Counted from the stretch's first letter, positions 7,104 to 17,167 are shown. The stretch is DNA of 64,000 nucleotides from Novipirellula aureliae (GCF_007860185.1 NZ_SJPY01000010.1:182524-246523), one strand, 5' to 3'. Translations and numbers: made by a program. The notes: a model not told the origin generated them from the sequence alone.

Positions 7104-9733
7104 TGGTTCGTTTAACCGAGTGCCCAACAGGCCGTGTATCTACCGAGGATTTTTCCGAGGTCACACGGAGTGTCACGCACATGGTTCAAAGAGTTGAAGA
7201 CCTTAGCGACGACCAGCAAGCAAGATTGACACAGCAGCTTGACGACTACCTGGTCAGTTTGGAAAATGGGCAACCGCTCGATGCTAACGAACTGGCACGA
7301 AATAATCCCGATATCGCCGATGTCTTTGCATCGTATCTAGAAAAACTCGATGCACTTTACGGCGTCGCAGTGGGATTCAGCGATCCAAGCGATCACGAGA
7401 CGCTCGACAAAATCACCTCTGGCAAGATGAAGCTGGGTGACTTTACGATTCAACAAGAAATCGGACGCGGCGGTATGGGAGTCGTTTACGAAGCGACTCA
7501 GGAATCGTTGTCACGCAGGGTCGCAATCAAGTTGCTACCGATCACTTCGCTATTGGATTCACAGCAGATTGCACGCTTCAAGAATGAAGCCCACGCAGCC
7601 GGCTTGTTGAATCATCCTAACATCGTTCCGGTTTACAGTGTCGGCACCGAACGTGGGCTGCACTACTATGCGATGCAATTCATTGACGGAATCTCGTTAG
7701 ATGCTTGGGCACAAAACCGTAGCCTAGGCTTCCATCCGGTGAACACCCCACCCCAGGCTGGAAGCCTGGGTTACGGCGATTGGAAGGTTACGCTTGGTTG
7801 GATCATCGACGTCGCTCGCGCGTTACACGCTGCTCACGAAACCGGCGTCGTTCATCGTGATGTGAAGCCTTCCAATTTGATGCTCGACCAACAAGGAAAG
7901 GTTTGGATCACCGACTTTGGTCTCGCTCGTTGCCAAACCGATGTGTCACTAACGAACTCCGGGGATCTCGTCGGCACGATGCGATACATGAGTCCCGAGC
8001 AAGCTCGAGGCCAACACGCTCTGGTCGACGGACGCACCGACGTTTATTCGCTCGCGGCAACCGCCTACGAATTACTAACGTTTCGTCCTGCTCACGACGG
8101 CGAAGACGCACCGGCGATTATGAAAATGATTTCCGAACAGGAGATCACACCGCTACGCCAACTGCGAAATGACTTGCCTCGCGACCTGGAAACGGTACTT
8201 GCCAAAGCAATGTCAAAGAGTCGCGACGGTCGCTATGAAACGGCCGAAGCATTTGCCGATGACCTCGCTCGCGTACTGGCCGATGAACCCACCGTCGCCC
8301 GACCGCCAACATTGGTAGATCGTGTGGGGCGGTTCGCATCGAAACATCGGATCGGTGTCTTGAGTGCGGTCATGGTTGGGTTGATGGGTTTGGTTGGTTT
8401 TGCCACCAGCACCGCAATCATCGCGACGTGGAAACAAGCGTCCGACGACAACGCCGCCCGGGCAACTCGTAACGAGCATCTGGCACGCGGGGCGGTCGAT
8501 CGACTCGGTTCCCAAATGGCGGAATTGCTTGCCGGTATTCCTTCCGCCGATCCGGTTCGACGGGCGCTGTTGACCGAAACACTGCACTACTATGAAACCT
8601 TTGCTGCCAGCGCCGACAACGATCCGGCCCTCAAGGAAGATCTGGCAATCACGTTCGGAAAAATCGGTACATTGCAAAGCGAGCTTGGCGAAACCGAACA
8701 AGCGATTGAAGCTCTGCGTCGTAGCGAGACGCTTTACGGCGAACTTGCCGAGCGGGATGAACGTGACAACCTCGACTGGCCGACCAGCCAAAACAATCTC
8801 GCCCAAGCACTCGCGAACGCCGGTAGGCTGGAGGACGCGGCGAAGTATTTTTCACGAGCAATCACGACTCAGCGTAAAATACTCGCCTCGGTTGATCGTT
8901 TGGATACCGCGTCATATTCAAGCGGCCAGGTGCGGCCTGATGAACAGGTCGTGAAGCGAGCACTCGCCACGTCGCTAAACAATCTCGGGCTTCTACTCGC
9001 CGATTCACTCGCCAATGGAGAAGCGGAAGAGGCGTACTTGGAAGCCATCTCGCTTCTTCAACCCGACGCTCAGGCACCGCTCGACATCGCCGGCAAACAG
9101 CAACTCGCTACTGTGCTTTCGAACCTCAGCGGCCTGCTCACCAAGCAATCGCCCGACCGAGCCAGCGACTATGCCCGTCAAGCTCTCGCACAACAGACCG
9201 ATGCATTGGAGTCGGACCCGAGCAATGCTAAATTGGCAACGCAGGTCATCGTCACCCTCAATACACTCGGTGCATCTCAATCAGCGGGTGGGTATCCAGA
9301 GGATGCAATCGAAACCCTTTCGCGAGCGGTCGATGTTGGCAACCAATTGTTAGCCCGTTGGCCGGACCAGCCAACCTATCGCCGTGACTTGGTTGTCAGC
9401 TTGAACCATCTCGGATTGGCGTATTGTAAGGTCGGCAATGTTGCAGACGCCAAGCTTGCCTTTCAAACGGCGCTTGAACAGGGACGCCCACTCGCGGCCA
9501 CGTTTTCCAATGACGCCGAAACCCAGTCGATGCTTGGCGGCGTCCTGAATAATCTCGGATTCCTCCAACTACAGCTAGGCGACATTGCCGCTGCCGCTTC
9601 GACCTACGATGAAGCGATCGCCGCCCAATCCTCGGCGGTACAGCTGGCGCCCGAAGTCAAACGCTATCGACAATACCTCCGCAAGCACAAAGAGAACCGC
9701 CGAACCGTGACGGGGCAGGAGACCGCATCATGA
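7103..9733 (+). CDS. Membrane Ser/Thr protein kinase with TPR-rich C-terminus
   Basis: An 876-residue Hanks-type kinase. Key elements are all present: Gly-rich loop GRGGMG (about residue 119), VAIK lysine (about 142), HRDVKPSNLML catalytic loop (about 250), DFG (about 271) and SPEQARG in place of APE. A membrane helix lies at about 416-443, followed by many TPR-like helices (about 480-860), predicted to face the periplasm and bind proteins. The start ATG overlaps the sigma factor stop; TTG at 7100 is an alternative. The next gene starts at the ATGA of its stop. Residues ~210-225 contain an extra stretch encoded by a REP-like hairpin (7752-7770), placed before helix E of the kinase fold. Confidence 0.93.
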   Translation: MVRLTECPTGRVSTEDFSEVTRSVTHMVQRVEDLSDDQQARLTQQLDDYLVSLENGQPLDANELARNNPDIADVFASYLEKLDALYGVAVGFSDPSDHETLDKITSGKMKLGDFTIQQEIGRGGMGVVYEATQESLSRRVAIKLLPITSLLDSQQIARFKNEAHAAGLLNHPNIVPVYSVGTERGLHYYAMQFIDGISLDAWAQNRSLGFHPVNTPPQAGSLGYGDWKVTLGWIIDVARALHAAHETGVVHRDVKPSNLMLDQQGKVWITDFGLARCQTDVSLTNSGDLVGTMRYMSPEQARGQHALVDGRTDVYSLAATAYELLTFRPAHDGEDAPAIMKMISEQEITPLRQLRNDLPRDLETVLAKAMSKSRDGRYETAEAFADDLARVLADEPTVARPPTLVDRVGRFASKHRIGVLSAVMVGLMGLVGFATSTAIIATWKQASDDNAARATRNEHLARGAVDRLGSQMAELLAGIPSADPVRRALLTETLHYYETFAASADNDPALKEDLAITFGKIGTLQSELGETEQAIEALRRSETLYGELAERDERDNLDWPTSQNNLAQALANAGRLEDAAKYFSRAITTQRKILASVDRLDTASYSSGQVRPDEQVVKRALATSLNNLGLLLADSLANGEAEEAYLEAISLLQPDAQAPLDIAGKQQLATVLSNLSGLLTKQSPDRASDYARQALAQQTDALESDPSNAKLATQVIVTLNTLGASQSAGGYPEDAIETLSRAVDVGNQLLARWPDQPTYRRDLVVSLNHLGLAYCKVGNVADAKLAFQTALEQGRPLAATFSNDAETQSMLGGVLNNLGFLQLQLGDIAAAASTYDEAIAAQSSAVQLAPEVKRYRQYLRKHKENRRTVTGQETAS
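7752..7770 (+). repeat. REP-like hairpin inside kinase coding sequence
   Basis: CCCAGGCT-gga-AGCCTGGG is a perfect 8-bp stem with a 3-base loop. It matches the intergenic hairpin family at 63610 (CAGGCTGGAAGCCT) and the GGCTGGAAGCC cores at 4301, 41331 and 44456. Here it is in frame and encodes part of PPQAGSLGYG. Confidence 0.75.
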
Positions 9734-10947
9734 ACAAGTCACCGTCCTACCGTACATGCTTGTTGGAGCAACTTGAATCCCGCTGTATGCTCGCTGGCGG
9801 CATCCTTTCACAATCGTTTGACAATCACGCCCAGCACGATTATCAACCCAACGACGCCGTGGACCAATCACAAGTTGTCGATAGGCAGGGCCCTTCTGAA
9901 CCTGTCTGCTTAACGATCGGTTTGGACGATAGCCGCCTTCCTAGCTCGCTTAGCGACAAACCGACATCCGACCGCTCCATTGGCCGGTCAAGCGATAACA
10001 ACGGTTTCAACCTTTTCCATCTAGCAGTCGAGGCTAACAGCCAATCGGCTAACGATGGTAATGCGGTCCGGACGAATCCAATGATCGTCGTTATCGACGT
10101 CCGTGTATCGTCTGCATTACCGAAGACGCCCAATACGGCGAGTCAGGTGCAGAATTCCAGCATTCTTGACTCGAGTGATCACGCCTCCAACTCGGACTCC
10201 TCCCGATCAGCGAAACTGCAGACGGGTTCCTCAACACAAACCGCCAGTGACGCGGACGTGGATGACGAGGAATCCGCCAATGCTGTCCTGATCCGCAACC
10301 AAGTCGCAACCGGGGAACAGGCAAAGATTTCCGTACCAGCAATTTCGATCAGCGAGAACAACATCGTCCAATCGCCACCGATGGAAACGACCAATGCCAC
10401 CACGGGCGAGATGATTGAAACGCTGCCGCTATTGCGTCGCAATCTTAACCCAACGGCCGAACCCGATACGGAGGAACGATGGCAACTCGATACCCAATCG
10501 ATCGAGCGGATCCGTGAGGTGGCAGAACTACCCGATTCACCATCGCCAGACGATTCTGATCGAATCACCGATGCTGCGATCGCGTCTTGGTTTAACGGAC
10601 AAACTGGCCTGATGGAAATTGAAGCGACCGGCGATTTGCACGCCCCCATCGATTTAACGGAATCCATTGTCGATGTCGTCTTGGACGCGACGGTCGGACT
10701 TCACCGCAGCGTTGACTTGATTGCCTTAGCCGCGCCTGAATCGGATGCGATCCCAGATGACGTTCGCTCCGCAATTCTGGCGGCCATCGCTGCGGAGCAA
10801 TCATCCCCGATCGCTGACGTCGTGAGGGAGCCGACACAAGCAAGACTCGGAAGTGTCGCCTACTGCGCGACAGCGGTTGTCGCTGGCACCGTCGCCGCGG
10901 TCGCCCGCCGACGCAAAAAAGCCAAAATGGAATACACTCGCCGCTAG
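9730..10947 (+). CDS. LEP-motif secreted protein coupled to kinase, unknown function
   Basis: A 405-residue protein with no domain I recognise. The N-terminus holds the planctomycete export motif LLEQLESRCMLAGG. The body is Ser/Asp/Thr-rich and low in complexity. Near the C-terminus is a hydrophobic stretch (VAYCATAVVAGTVAAVA) followed by RRRKKAK, a layout like a membrane-anchored sorting tail. Its ATG overlaps the kinase stop (ATGA), so it is the third gene of a coupled sigma-kinase-secreted protein operon. It may be a sensor or substrate of the kinase on the outer side of the membrane; that is inference from position only. Confidence 0.8.
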   Translation: MNKSPSYRTCLLEQLESRCMLAGGILSQSFDNHAQHDYQPNDAVDQSQVVDRQGPSEPVCLTIGLDDSRLPSSLSDKPTSDRSIGRSSDNNGFNLFHLAVEANSQSANDGNAVRTNPMIVVIDVRVSSALPKTPNTASQVQNSSILDSSDHASNSDSSRSAKLQTGSSTQTASDADVDDEESANAVLIRNQVATGEQAKISVPAISISENNIVQSPPMETTNATTGEMIETLPLLRRNLNPTAEPDTEERWQLDTQSIERIREVAELPDSPSPDDSDRITDAAIASWFNGQTGLMEIEATGDLHAPIDLTESIVDVVLDATVGLHRSVDLIALAAPESDAIPDDVRSAILAAIAAEQSSPIADVVREPTQARLGSVAYCATAVVAGTVAAVARRRKKAKMEYTRR

Positions 10948-11257
10948 ACTCCGTTTTTTGGCGACCCAAAGATGCGAGCTTCCATCGGCTTGGCTCCAAC
11001 GGATGATGCCGAAGGAAATTCAGCCATTTGCCCGGATCGCGGGGACGCATTCGGGGGGGATTGGGGACGTTGATTCGCCCTTCGCCCCCGAAGGATCGCA
11101 GTTGGACGCCAGCGGTGTCGTTACGCTCAACTTCCAGCGTCTCAACTTAAGGGCAGCCTGTCCGGTTCGACCCTCGCCAAACGGCGTTGCAGAGGGTAAA
11201 GTCGACGGAAATCATTCCCCATCCTTTCGCGAACCCAATCAATGATCGGACGAGACA
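10948..11257. other. Intergenic region, no clear signals
   Basis: 310 bp. The only structure seen is a long-range inverted repeat, TTCGGGGG (11050-11057) with CCCCCGAA (11085-11092). No terminator with a T-run is visible after the upstream operon. Confidence 0.4.
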
Positions 11258-14200
11258 GTGAGATCCACCGCATTTCGTTATCAACGCGTTCTCGTAATCT
11301 TTTTGACTCTTGCGGCGTCCACACCGTTTCTTTATGCGGCCGACGAGTCCGTTGACTGGCCTGGCTTTCGTGGGCGTGGAGCAGCGGGTGTTGCGAATGG
11401 TTTCCAGACGGCGGCTACCTGGGATGCGACAAACCCAGACGACAAATCCGTCCTTTGGAAGTCGCCTATTCCAGGACTGGGACATTCCTGTCCGACCATT
11501 GTTGGCGACCGCATTTTCGTAGCAACAGCCGTCGCATCGAGCGACGACGTTCCAATACAAATCGGTCGCAGCGGCAACATCGATGCAGCAGCTGACAACG
11601 GTGAACAAGCTTGGATGGTACTCTGTTTCGACAAGACCAGTGGAGCGGAACGATGGCGTCAAACGGCTTACAAGGGCACTCCCAAAGCAACTCGACACGC
11701 CAAGGCGACTCATGCCAATACGACCATTGCCGTCGAGGGTGACAACGTCGTCGCGTTCTTCGGTTCCGAGGGCTTGTACTGCTATGACTTAAGTGGCAAC
11801 CTCAAATGGAAGAAAGACCTCGGCATCGTCAATGTCAGCAAGTACGGAATCGGCTGGGGCTACGGAAGTTCGCCAGCGATTTACGACGGACGGATCGTGC
11901 TGGTCTGCGATGACCCCGAACACCCTTACATTGTCACGTTGAATTTGGATGACGGCGAAGAGATTTGGCGCAAATCACGCAGGGAGGATTGTGAACGAAG
12001 CTGGGGAACGCCCCTGATTCACACCGCCAACGGTAATGCTCAAGTGGTCGTCAATGGTTGGCCTTGGATCGTCGCCTACGACCTCGACACGGGCGAGGTT
12101 TCTTGGCGCGTCGAAGGTGGCGGCGACAATCCAATCCCGTCTCCTTTCATTGCCGACGATCGGATCTATCTGACCAACTCGCATGGCGGCAAGTCACCGA
12201 TCATCGCCATGCGCCCTGATTCCAAAGGCAACGTGACCGAAGCGGACTCACCGCAAGACGCCGGCCTGATCTGGCGAGACGAGCGGGGGGGGACCTACAT
12301 GTCGACTCCCGTCGTCTTGGGGGACTACCTCTACGTCGCTGGCACCAATGGTGTGTTCCGATGCTACCAGGCAGAGAGCGGCGAGAAAATGTACGAACAA
12401 CGATTGGCTGGTGGAACCTATGTCGTGGCTTCGCTCGTTGCGGCTGACGACAAAATTTATTGCACAGCCGAAGACGGCCGAGTCTTTGTGATCGCTCCAG
12501 GCCCTGAATTCGAGATTCTGTCAACAAACCAACTGGGCGAGAGTTGCTTGGCCACCCCTGCTATTTCGGAGGGGGTAATCTATTTCCGCACCACTCATTC
12601 GCTGATCGCGATCGGACCCGACACCGATTCTGGCGAGCCATTGAGCAGCAACGACCGAAAGCGGCCAAACATTCTTTTCATCGCGGTTGATGACCTGCGT
12701 CCGTCGCTTGGTTGTTACGGTGATTCGCTCGCCATCTCGCCTCACATTGACAAACTTGCCTCCGAAGGAATGCGGTTCGATCGTGCCTATTGCCAGGTCG
12801 CCGTTTGTAATCCGTCACGTGCAAGCCTGATGACCGGTCTGCGTCCCGACACTCTCGGTGTCTGGACCCTGCCGATCCACTTCCGTGAAGCGATGCCCGA
12901 TGCTGTTACCTTACCGCAGTGGCTGCGACAATTCGGCTACACCGCCGTCAGCCACGGAAAGATCTATCACAACCCGACTCCAGATCCTCAATCGTGGAGC
13001 GAGCCGATTCGGGATCTTCCGAACTTGCCATTCGCCTATCCCGAAGGGACTCAGAAGCTTGTCGCCGGCGCACGAGAGAAACTTCCGCAGCGAGACTGGC
13101 GAAAAACCAGCCTGCGAAATCCAAGTACGGCTGCTCCTGATTTGCCCGACAACCAACTGCTCGACGGGGCTCGAGCGGACATTTGCATTGAAGACCTGAG
13201 GCGTCATGGGAAATCGTCTCAGCCATTCTTTTTGGCGATGGGCTTTATCCGTCCGCACTTGGCGTTTGTCGCTCCCAAGAAATACTGGGACCTGTACGAA
13301 CCCGACAAGCTACCGGTTCTAACGGGCCAGCAAGTTCCCGCTGGATCGCCTCCGTATGCGATGCACAACAACAGTGAGCTGTCGCATTACGTGGATCTGA
13401 TCGATATGCCTGCACCCTGGGACGAGGAAACGCTGCCTGTGGAAAAGATGCGAGAGCTCGTTCATGGTTACTACGCATGCGTCAGCTACATTGATGCCCA
13501 GATCGGACGAATCATGCAAGCTTTGGACGAAGAGGGGCTGCGAGAAAACACAATCGTTGTTCTCTGGAGCGATCATGGTTGGAAACTTGGCGAATATCGT
13601 GGTTGGGGGAAAATGACCAACTACGAGATCGACGCGCGCGTGCCGCTAATCGTTTCAGCACCCGGTATGAAAACCGCTGGCCAGGCTTCGGATTCGTTGG
13701 TCGAACTGCTCGACCTGTTCCCGACGCTATGCGAACTCACCGGCGTCGACATCCCCGATTTCGTTGAAGGCAAGAGTTTCGTGCCTGTCCTTCAAGATTC
13801 GCAGGCATCCATACACGAAGCTGCTGTCAGCCAATATTACCGGCCCTACAAGGGTAACGAGTTCATGGGGTATTCGTTGCGGACGGATCGGTATCGATAC
13901 ATTGAATGGCGAGATTTTTCGACCGGAGAAATGGTCGAACAAGAGCTCTACGACCATGACGCAAACGAAATGGAAACGAAGAACCTCATTGACACGGTTT
14001 CACCCGACGTCATCGAAGGGTTGAGCAACCTGCTGAAGTCCACGCACCCACCCGAACAACTCGTGATGACACCCGCGGTCCACTCGAGTCCGTCCGATCC
14101 AAATCCGTTGTCCGCGGACATTTCGTTTGGCAATCAAAGCGGCACACCGATCACCGTTTACCCGATCACACCGAGGGGCCGCCGAAGTCGTGGACAACAG

Positions 14201-14332
14201 ATCGCCCCGAGCAAAACGGGGACCTTCAACGCCTACCTTGGTACCGTGTTTGTGGTTGAGAGTCGCGATGGAACCATCCACCAAATTCACTCGCCAAATT
14301 GGCCTCCACAAACGATCGTCATTAAGAAATGA
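11258..14332 (+). CDS. PQQ-like beta-propeller / sulfatase / VHL-beta-like fusion protein
   Basis: A 1,024-residue secreted protein starting at GTG, with signal peptide RYQRVLVIFLTLAASTPFLYA. Residues ~30-455 are a PQQ-like (outer-membrane-assembly BamB type) propeller that begins with WPGFRGRGAAGVA, as in free-standing planctomycete propellers. From residue ~467 a complete type I sulfatase follows: RPNILFIAVDDLRPSLGCYG, and VCNPSRASLMTG with Cys517 expected to become formylglycine. It most resembles iduronate-2-sulfatase-like enzymes. The last ~75 residues (ISFGNQSGTPITVYPI ... GTVFVVES) resemble the beta domain of VHL, a small all-beta module known in planctomycete secreted proteins. The frame is continuous over the junction with no stop or shift. 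The fusion may couple polysaccharide binding or sensing to desulfation. Confidence 0.88.
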   Translation: MRSTAFRYQRVLVIFLTLAASTPFLYAADESVDWPGFRGRGAAGVANGFQTAATWDATNPDDKSVLWKSPIPGLGHSCPTIVGDRIFVATAVASSDDVPIQIGRSGNIDAAADNGEQAWMVLCFDKTSGAERWRQTAYKGTPKATRHAKATHANTTIAVEGDNVVAFFGSEGLYCYDLSGNLKWKKDLGIVNVSKYGIGWGYGSSPAIYDGRIVLVCDDPEHPYIVTLNLDDGEEIWRKSRREDCERSWGTPLIHTANGNAQVVVNGWPWIVAYDLDTGEVSWRVEGGGDNPIPSPFIADDRIYLTNSHGGKSPIIAMRPDSKGNVTEADSPQDAGLIWRDERGGTYMSTPVVLGDYLYVAGTNGVFRCYQAESGEKMYEQRLAGGTYVVASLVAADDKIYCTAEDGRVFVIAPGPEFEILSTNQLGESCLATPAISEGVIYFRTTHSLIAIGPDTDSGEPLSSNDRKRPNILFIAVDDLRPSLGCYGDSLAISPHIDKLASEGMRFDRAYCQVAVCNPSRASLMTGLRPDTLGVWTLPIHFREAMPDAVTLPQWLRQFGYTAVSHGKIYHNPTPDPQSWSEPIRDLPNLPFAYPEGTQKLVAGAREKLPQRDWRKTSLRNPSTAAPDLPDNQLLDGARADICIEDLRRHGKSSQPFFLAMGFIRPHLAFVAPKKYWDLYEPDKLPVLTGQQVPAGSPPYAMHNNSELSHYVDLIDMPAPWDEETLPVEKMRELVHGYYACVSYIDAQIGRIMQALDEEGLRENTIVVLWSDHGWKLGEYRGWGKMTNYEIDARVPLIVSAPGMKTAGQASDSLVELLDLFPTLCELTGVDIPDFVEGKSFVPVLQDSQASIHEAAVSQYYRPYKGNEFMGYSLRTDRYRYIEWRDFSTGEMVEQELYDHDANEMETKNLIDTVSPDVIEGLSNLLKSTHPPEQLVMTPAVHSSPSDPNPLSADISFGNQSGTPITVYPITPRGRRSRGQQIAPSKTGTFNAYLGTVFVVESRDGTIHQIHSPNWPPQTIVIKK

Positions 14333-14499
14333 CCATTCCAAAGGATGGCCGAACGGCGTCTACATAGGTGGCGGAGCCTAGGCTTTAGGCGGTTCCTGCG
14401 ACCCACCGAATCGCCTACAAGATACGCCTCCGCCTTTCCGCATCGCGACAAACCTGAACTTCAACCCTCGGTTTAAGCCTGCCAATCCCATCCAATCGA

Positions 14500-15651
14500 T
14501 CATTGCTCTACCGCCGGTGCGCGTTGGGGGCGACTGAGGAACACGCGATTCGTCCGGGCTGAGTTCGCGACCACGATATCAGCAAACCCATCTCCGTCGA
14601 GATCGCCGACGGTGACCGCGTAGGTTGCCGCCACTGGATCACCAAAGGCTAACTCGCGAAAGTTCCGTCCGTCTCCGTTGTTAAAAAAGACACCATTTGG
14701 TTGATTGGCGTTGCCAATCACAACGTCCATCACGCCATCGTTGTCCATGTCCGCGACGGACACGGAATAGGTTTGGCTGTCAGGATTGGCAAAGCTTACG
14801 GAGTCTGGAAAGCCTCCTTTTCCATCGCCAAAAAGAATGCGATTGGGTTGCCCGATGTTACCGAAAACACAATCGAGGTTGCCATCGCCGTCCATGTCTG
14901 CGGTGGCGATCGCCCGGGTTTGGTCTTTGTTATTTCCCAATGCGTTCGCCGCCGCAAACTTCAAATTGCCAACGCCCAAAAGAAGTTCATTTTGTTGTCC
15001 GTCGCGATTGGCAAGCAACAGATCTTGATGGCCATCGTTGTTGACGTCGGCGACCGCAACGTCAATCGTTGAGTCATTCATCTTTCCAAAAATCGGCCCG
15101 TCACTCAACTTTGCAAAACCATCGTTGATGTAGATTCGATTCGGCTGCGAGCGACTTGTCGCCAAAATATCGATGTCGCCATCCCCGTCAACGTCTGCGA
15201 GCGTCACGCTGCGCACGCTAGAGACAGCACCAAATTCGCTGTCGACCAAGAAATTCCCATCGCCGTCGTTGATAAACAATTGCCCCCGTGACATATCGTT
15301 ACCAGTCACGATATCCAAATCTCCATCGCCATCCAAATCGGCAAGCTCGCAAGCGTAGGTCGTCCGCCGATCTTGTCCCAACGGTCGCATGACGGAAAAC
15401 TTCGCTTTGCCTTGATTCAGGAACAGGAAATTCTGCTGTGGCCAATGACGACCATTGGCGACCACGACATCCAAATCACCGTCTCCATCGACATCCCCCG
15501 TACGAACGGACGCTGATCGATTCGATTCCGTCCCCAGAATCAATCGTTCGCTCGAAACCAACGATCTACCCTGCGCAACCACCGTTGATGCAAAATACAT
15601 ACTGGCCCCCAAGACCAGAACCAGGTTCACGATTGGGCGGAAACGTCTCAT
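14500..15651 (-). CDS. Secreted FG-GAP/VCBS-repeat beta-propeller protein
   Basis: A 383-residue predicted integrin-alpha-like propeller. ATG at 15651 gives a standard signal peptide (MRRFRPIVNLVLVLGASMYF...VVAQG); a GTG at 15696 would add 15 residues. The body has seven or so repeats with Ca-binding strings of the DVDGDGDLD type (TGDVDGDGDLDVVVAN, ADLDGDGDLDIVTGN and others), each followed by an FLNQG/FINDG strand. Such proteins are surface or secreted and bind ligands or cells; no catalytic residues are seen. It faces the preceding gene convergently. Confidence 0.85.
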   Translation of the reverse strand: MRRFRPIVNLVLVLGASMYFASTVVAQGRSLVSSERLILGTESNRSASVRTGDVDGDGDLDVVVANGRHWPQQNFLFLNQGKAKFSVMRPLGQDRRTTYACELADLDGDGDLDIVTGNDMSRGQLFINDGDGNFLVDSEFGAVSSVRSVTLADVDGDGDIDILATSRSQPNRIYINDGFAKLSDGPIFGKMNDSTIDVAVADVNNDGHQDLLLANRDGQQNELLLGVGNLKFAAANALGNNKDQTRAIATADMDGDGNLDCVFGNIGQPNRILFGDGKGGFPDSVSFANPDSQTYSVSVADMDNDGVMDVVIGNANQPNGVFFNNGDGRNFRELAFGDPVAATYAVTVGDLDGDGFADIVVANSARTNRVFLSRPQRAPAVEQ

Positions 15652-16127
15652 GGAAAGACTCTTTGTGGGCGGTAGCTTGCTATCGGTCGATTTCACTCCA
15701 TCTGAATCATCAAAGTCTACTCTGCATCGGCATCAGAGCAAACGGCCGTTGTCGCAGCGACCAACGATCCTGGAGAGCCGTACCTGCTCGAACCGCTCGA
15801 ACTGCTCGAACCGCTTGGTCCATGTTATCGATGAAGAACACAAACTTGCTATCAAGCTTGGCCTCCAATGTCGCCGCATGTCAAAGCCTACAGTTGTTGC
15901 GGCACTTCGTATGTAGCCGTTCAACGCGTCGTCACGAGCGCTCCGCCCCAACCCTTCGAAACGGAATCAATTGAATTTACTTGGAACAACGAGCCAAGCA
16001 TCGACTTGATCTTGAGTTCCTGCACTTCCTTTGAAGTTGATGGGATCCCTGTTCGGCTTCGCGTTGCTTGTCGGAAAATCAATCGAGATCTTGATGGGGT
16101 GTCCGAATTCACCTCCGCAAGCATTGT
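15652..16127. other. Intergenic region with 10-bp tandem repeats
   Basis: 476 bp. It holds three tandem GCTCGAACCG-type units at about 15785-15814. Otherwise I see no gene or strong signal. Confidence 0.4.
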
Positions 16128-16634
16128 CTACCATTTGTTTCGGTGCAGCCGTTTTTCGTCGTAGCGGTATTCCGGTTCCAGCACTTCGTTCGGTACCCCC
16201 ATCGCCAGTAGGGCAAAGGGAGTGATCGACGGAGGAATACCGAGAATCGTCCGGCAGGTTTCAACGCGCTGCTGTAACGGATAGATGGCAATCCAGACGC
16301 AGCCAATGCCGATTGCGTGGGCAGCCAGTTGCATGTTCTGTGCGGCGCAGGAACAATCCTGCGGCCAGAATCCAGGGTAGATTTCCTTCGACTCGTCGCC
16401 ACAGACCATCACCATGAAGGTGGATTCCTTCAGCATTTCGGTTCCGCCCATTTGGGTGAACGGCTCAATCACCTCGGGGTTGTCGATGGTGACAAAGTGC
16501 CATGGACGGGCATCGGCCGCCGAGGGGGCGTTCATGGCCGCCTCCAAGATGCTCTTTCGGTCCTGCTCCGTGACTGGATCGTTGGTCCAACTACGAATAC
16601 TGCGTCGTGTCATGATGGCTTTGATCGCTTCCAT
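16128..16634 (-). CDS. Nitroreductase family protein
   Basis: A 168-residue FMN-dependent oxidoreductase of the nitroreductase fold. The true start is the ATG at 16634 (AAGGAA upstream); the longer open frame up to 16874 is not conserved-looking. Signature residues for FMN and nucleotide binding are RRSIRSW near the N-terminus, NAPSAADARPWHF at ~35-47 and GIGCVWIAIYP at ~110. WPQDCSCAAQNMQLAAHAIG is the typical central helix. Substrate unknown; family members reduce nitroaromatics, quinones or enones with NAD(P)H. Confidence 0.88.
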   Translation of the reverse strand: MEAIKAIMTRRSIRSWTNDPVTEQDRKSILEAAMNAPSAADARPWHFVTIDNPEVIEPFTQMGGTEMLKESTFMVMVCGDESKEIYPGFWPQDCSCAAQNMQLAAHAIGIGCVWIAIYPLQQRVETCRTILGIPPSITPFALLAMGVPNEVLEPEYRYDEKRLHRNKW

Positions 16635-16707
16635 CTCAAATTCCTTTTCTTTCGTAATCTGACTGACAACTGATCGCGACCGTCTGAAAGAAACGGCCGC
16701 TGCGATT

Positions 16708-16992
16708 TTACGTTGATTCGACGAGGGAATAGAGACCGCCTGATTCGCGTTTGATCTTTCCTTGGTTCGCCAATTCTCTCCATACCGCTTTGGGGAACTG
16801 GTCCGGTGGTGTGATCGCGGCGATTCTGGAGCGGTGACCGGAGGACATCGGTCCATAACCCAAACCAGATTCATCGTCCAAGCGGGTGAGTTTTAGTCGC
16901 TTGCGAAACGCCTTCATCGCAAGTCGGAGCTCCTCTTTGGAAGGCAGCTCCGGTGTCGAATCGGTTTCCAACTCGGTCATCGTTTGATCCAT
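16708..16992 (-). CDS. Small conserved hypothetical protein
   Basis: A 94-residue soluble, basic protein (MKAFRKRLKLTRLDDESGLG, then PPDQFPKAVWRELANQGKIK). This pattern is one I have seen in many planctomycete small proteins, with no known function. It lies just upstream of the nitroreductase on the same strand (73 bp), so they may be cotranscribed. ATG at 16992 or 16980 could be the start. The C-terminal VWRELANQGKIKR stretch has the feel of a small winged-helix, but that is weak. Confidence 0.7.
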   Translation of the reverse strand: MDQTMTELETDSTPELPSKEELRLAMKAFRKRLKLTRLDDESGLGYGPMSSGHRSRIAAITPPDQFPKAVWRELANQGKIKRESGGLYSLVEST

Positions 16993-17167
16993 TTACTATG
17001 TTGGGGGCATGTTTGAGAAAGGTTGTTTTCTTGACACACCCATTCTATAGCAAATCGAGTGTCCGTGCATTGGACGCGACGATCCCTGTCCCACCCTTAC
17101 ACGTGTCCGCAAGCTTGGCAACAATGTCAATTCCACAGCCAGCCACCTCTTGATGACTTTTGTAACG

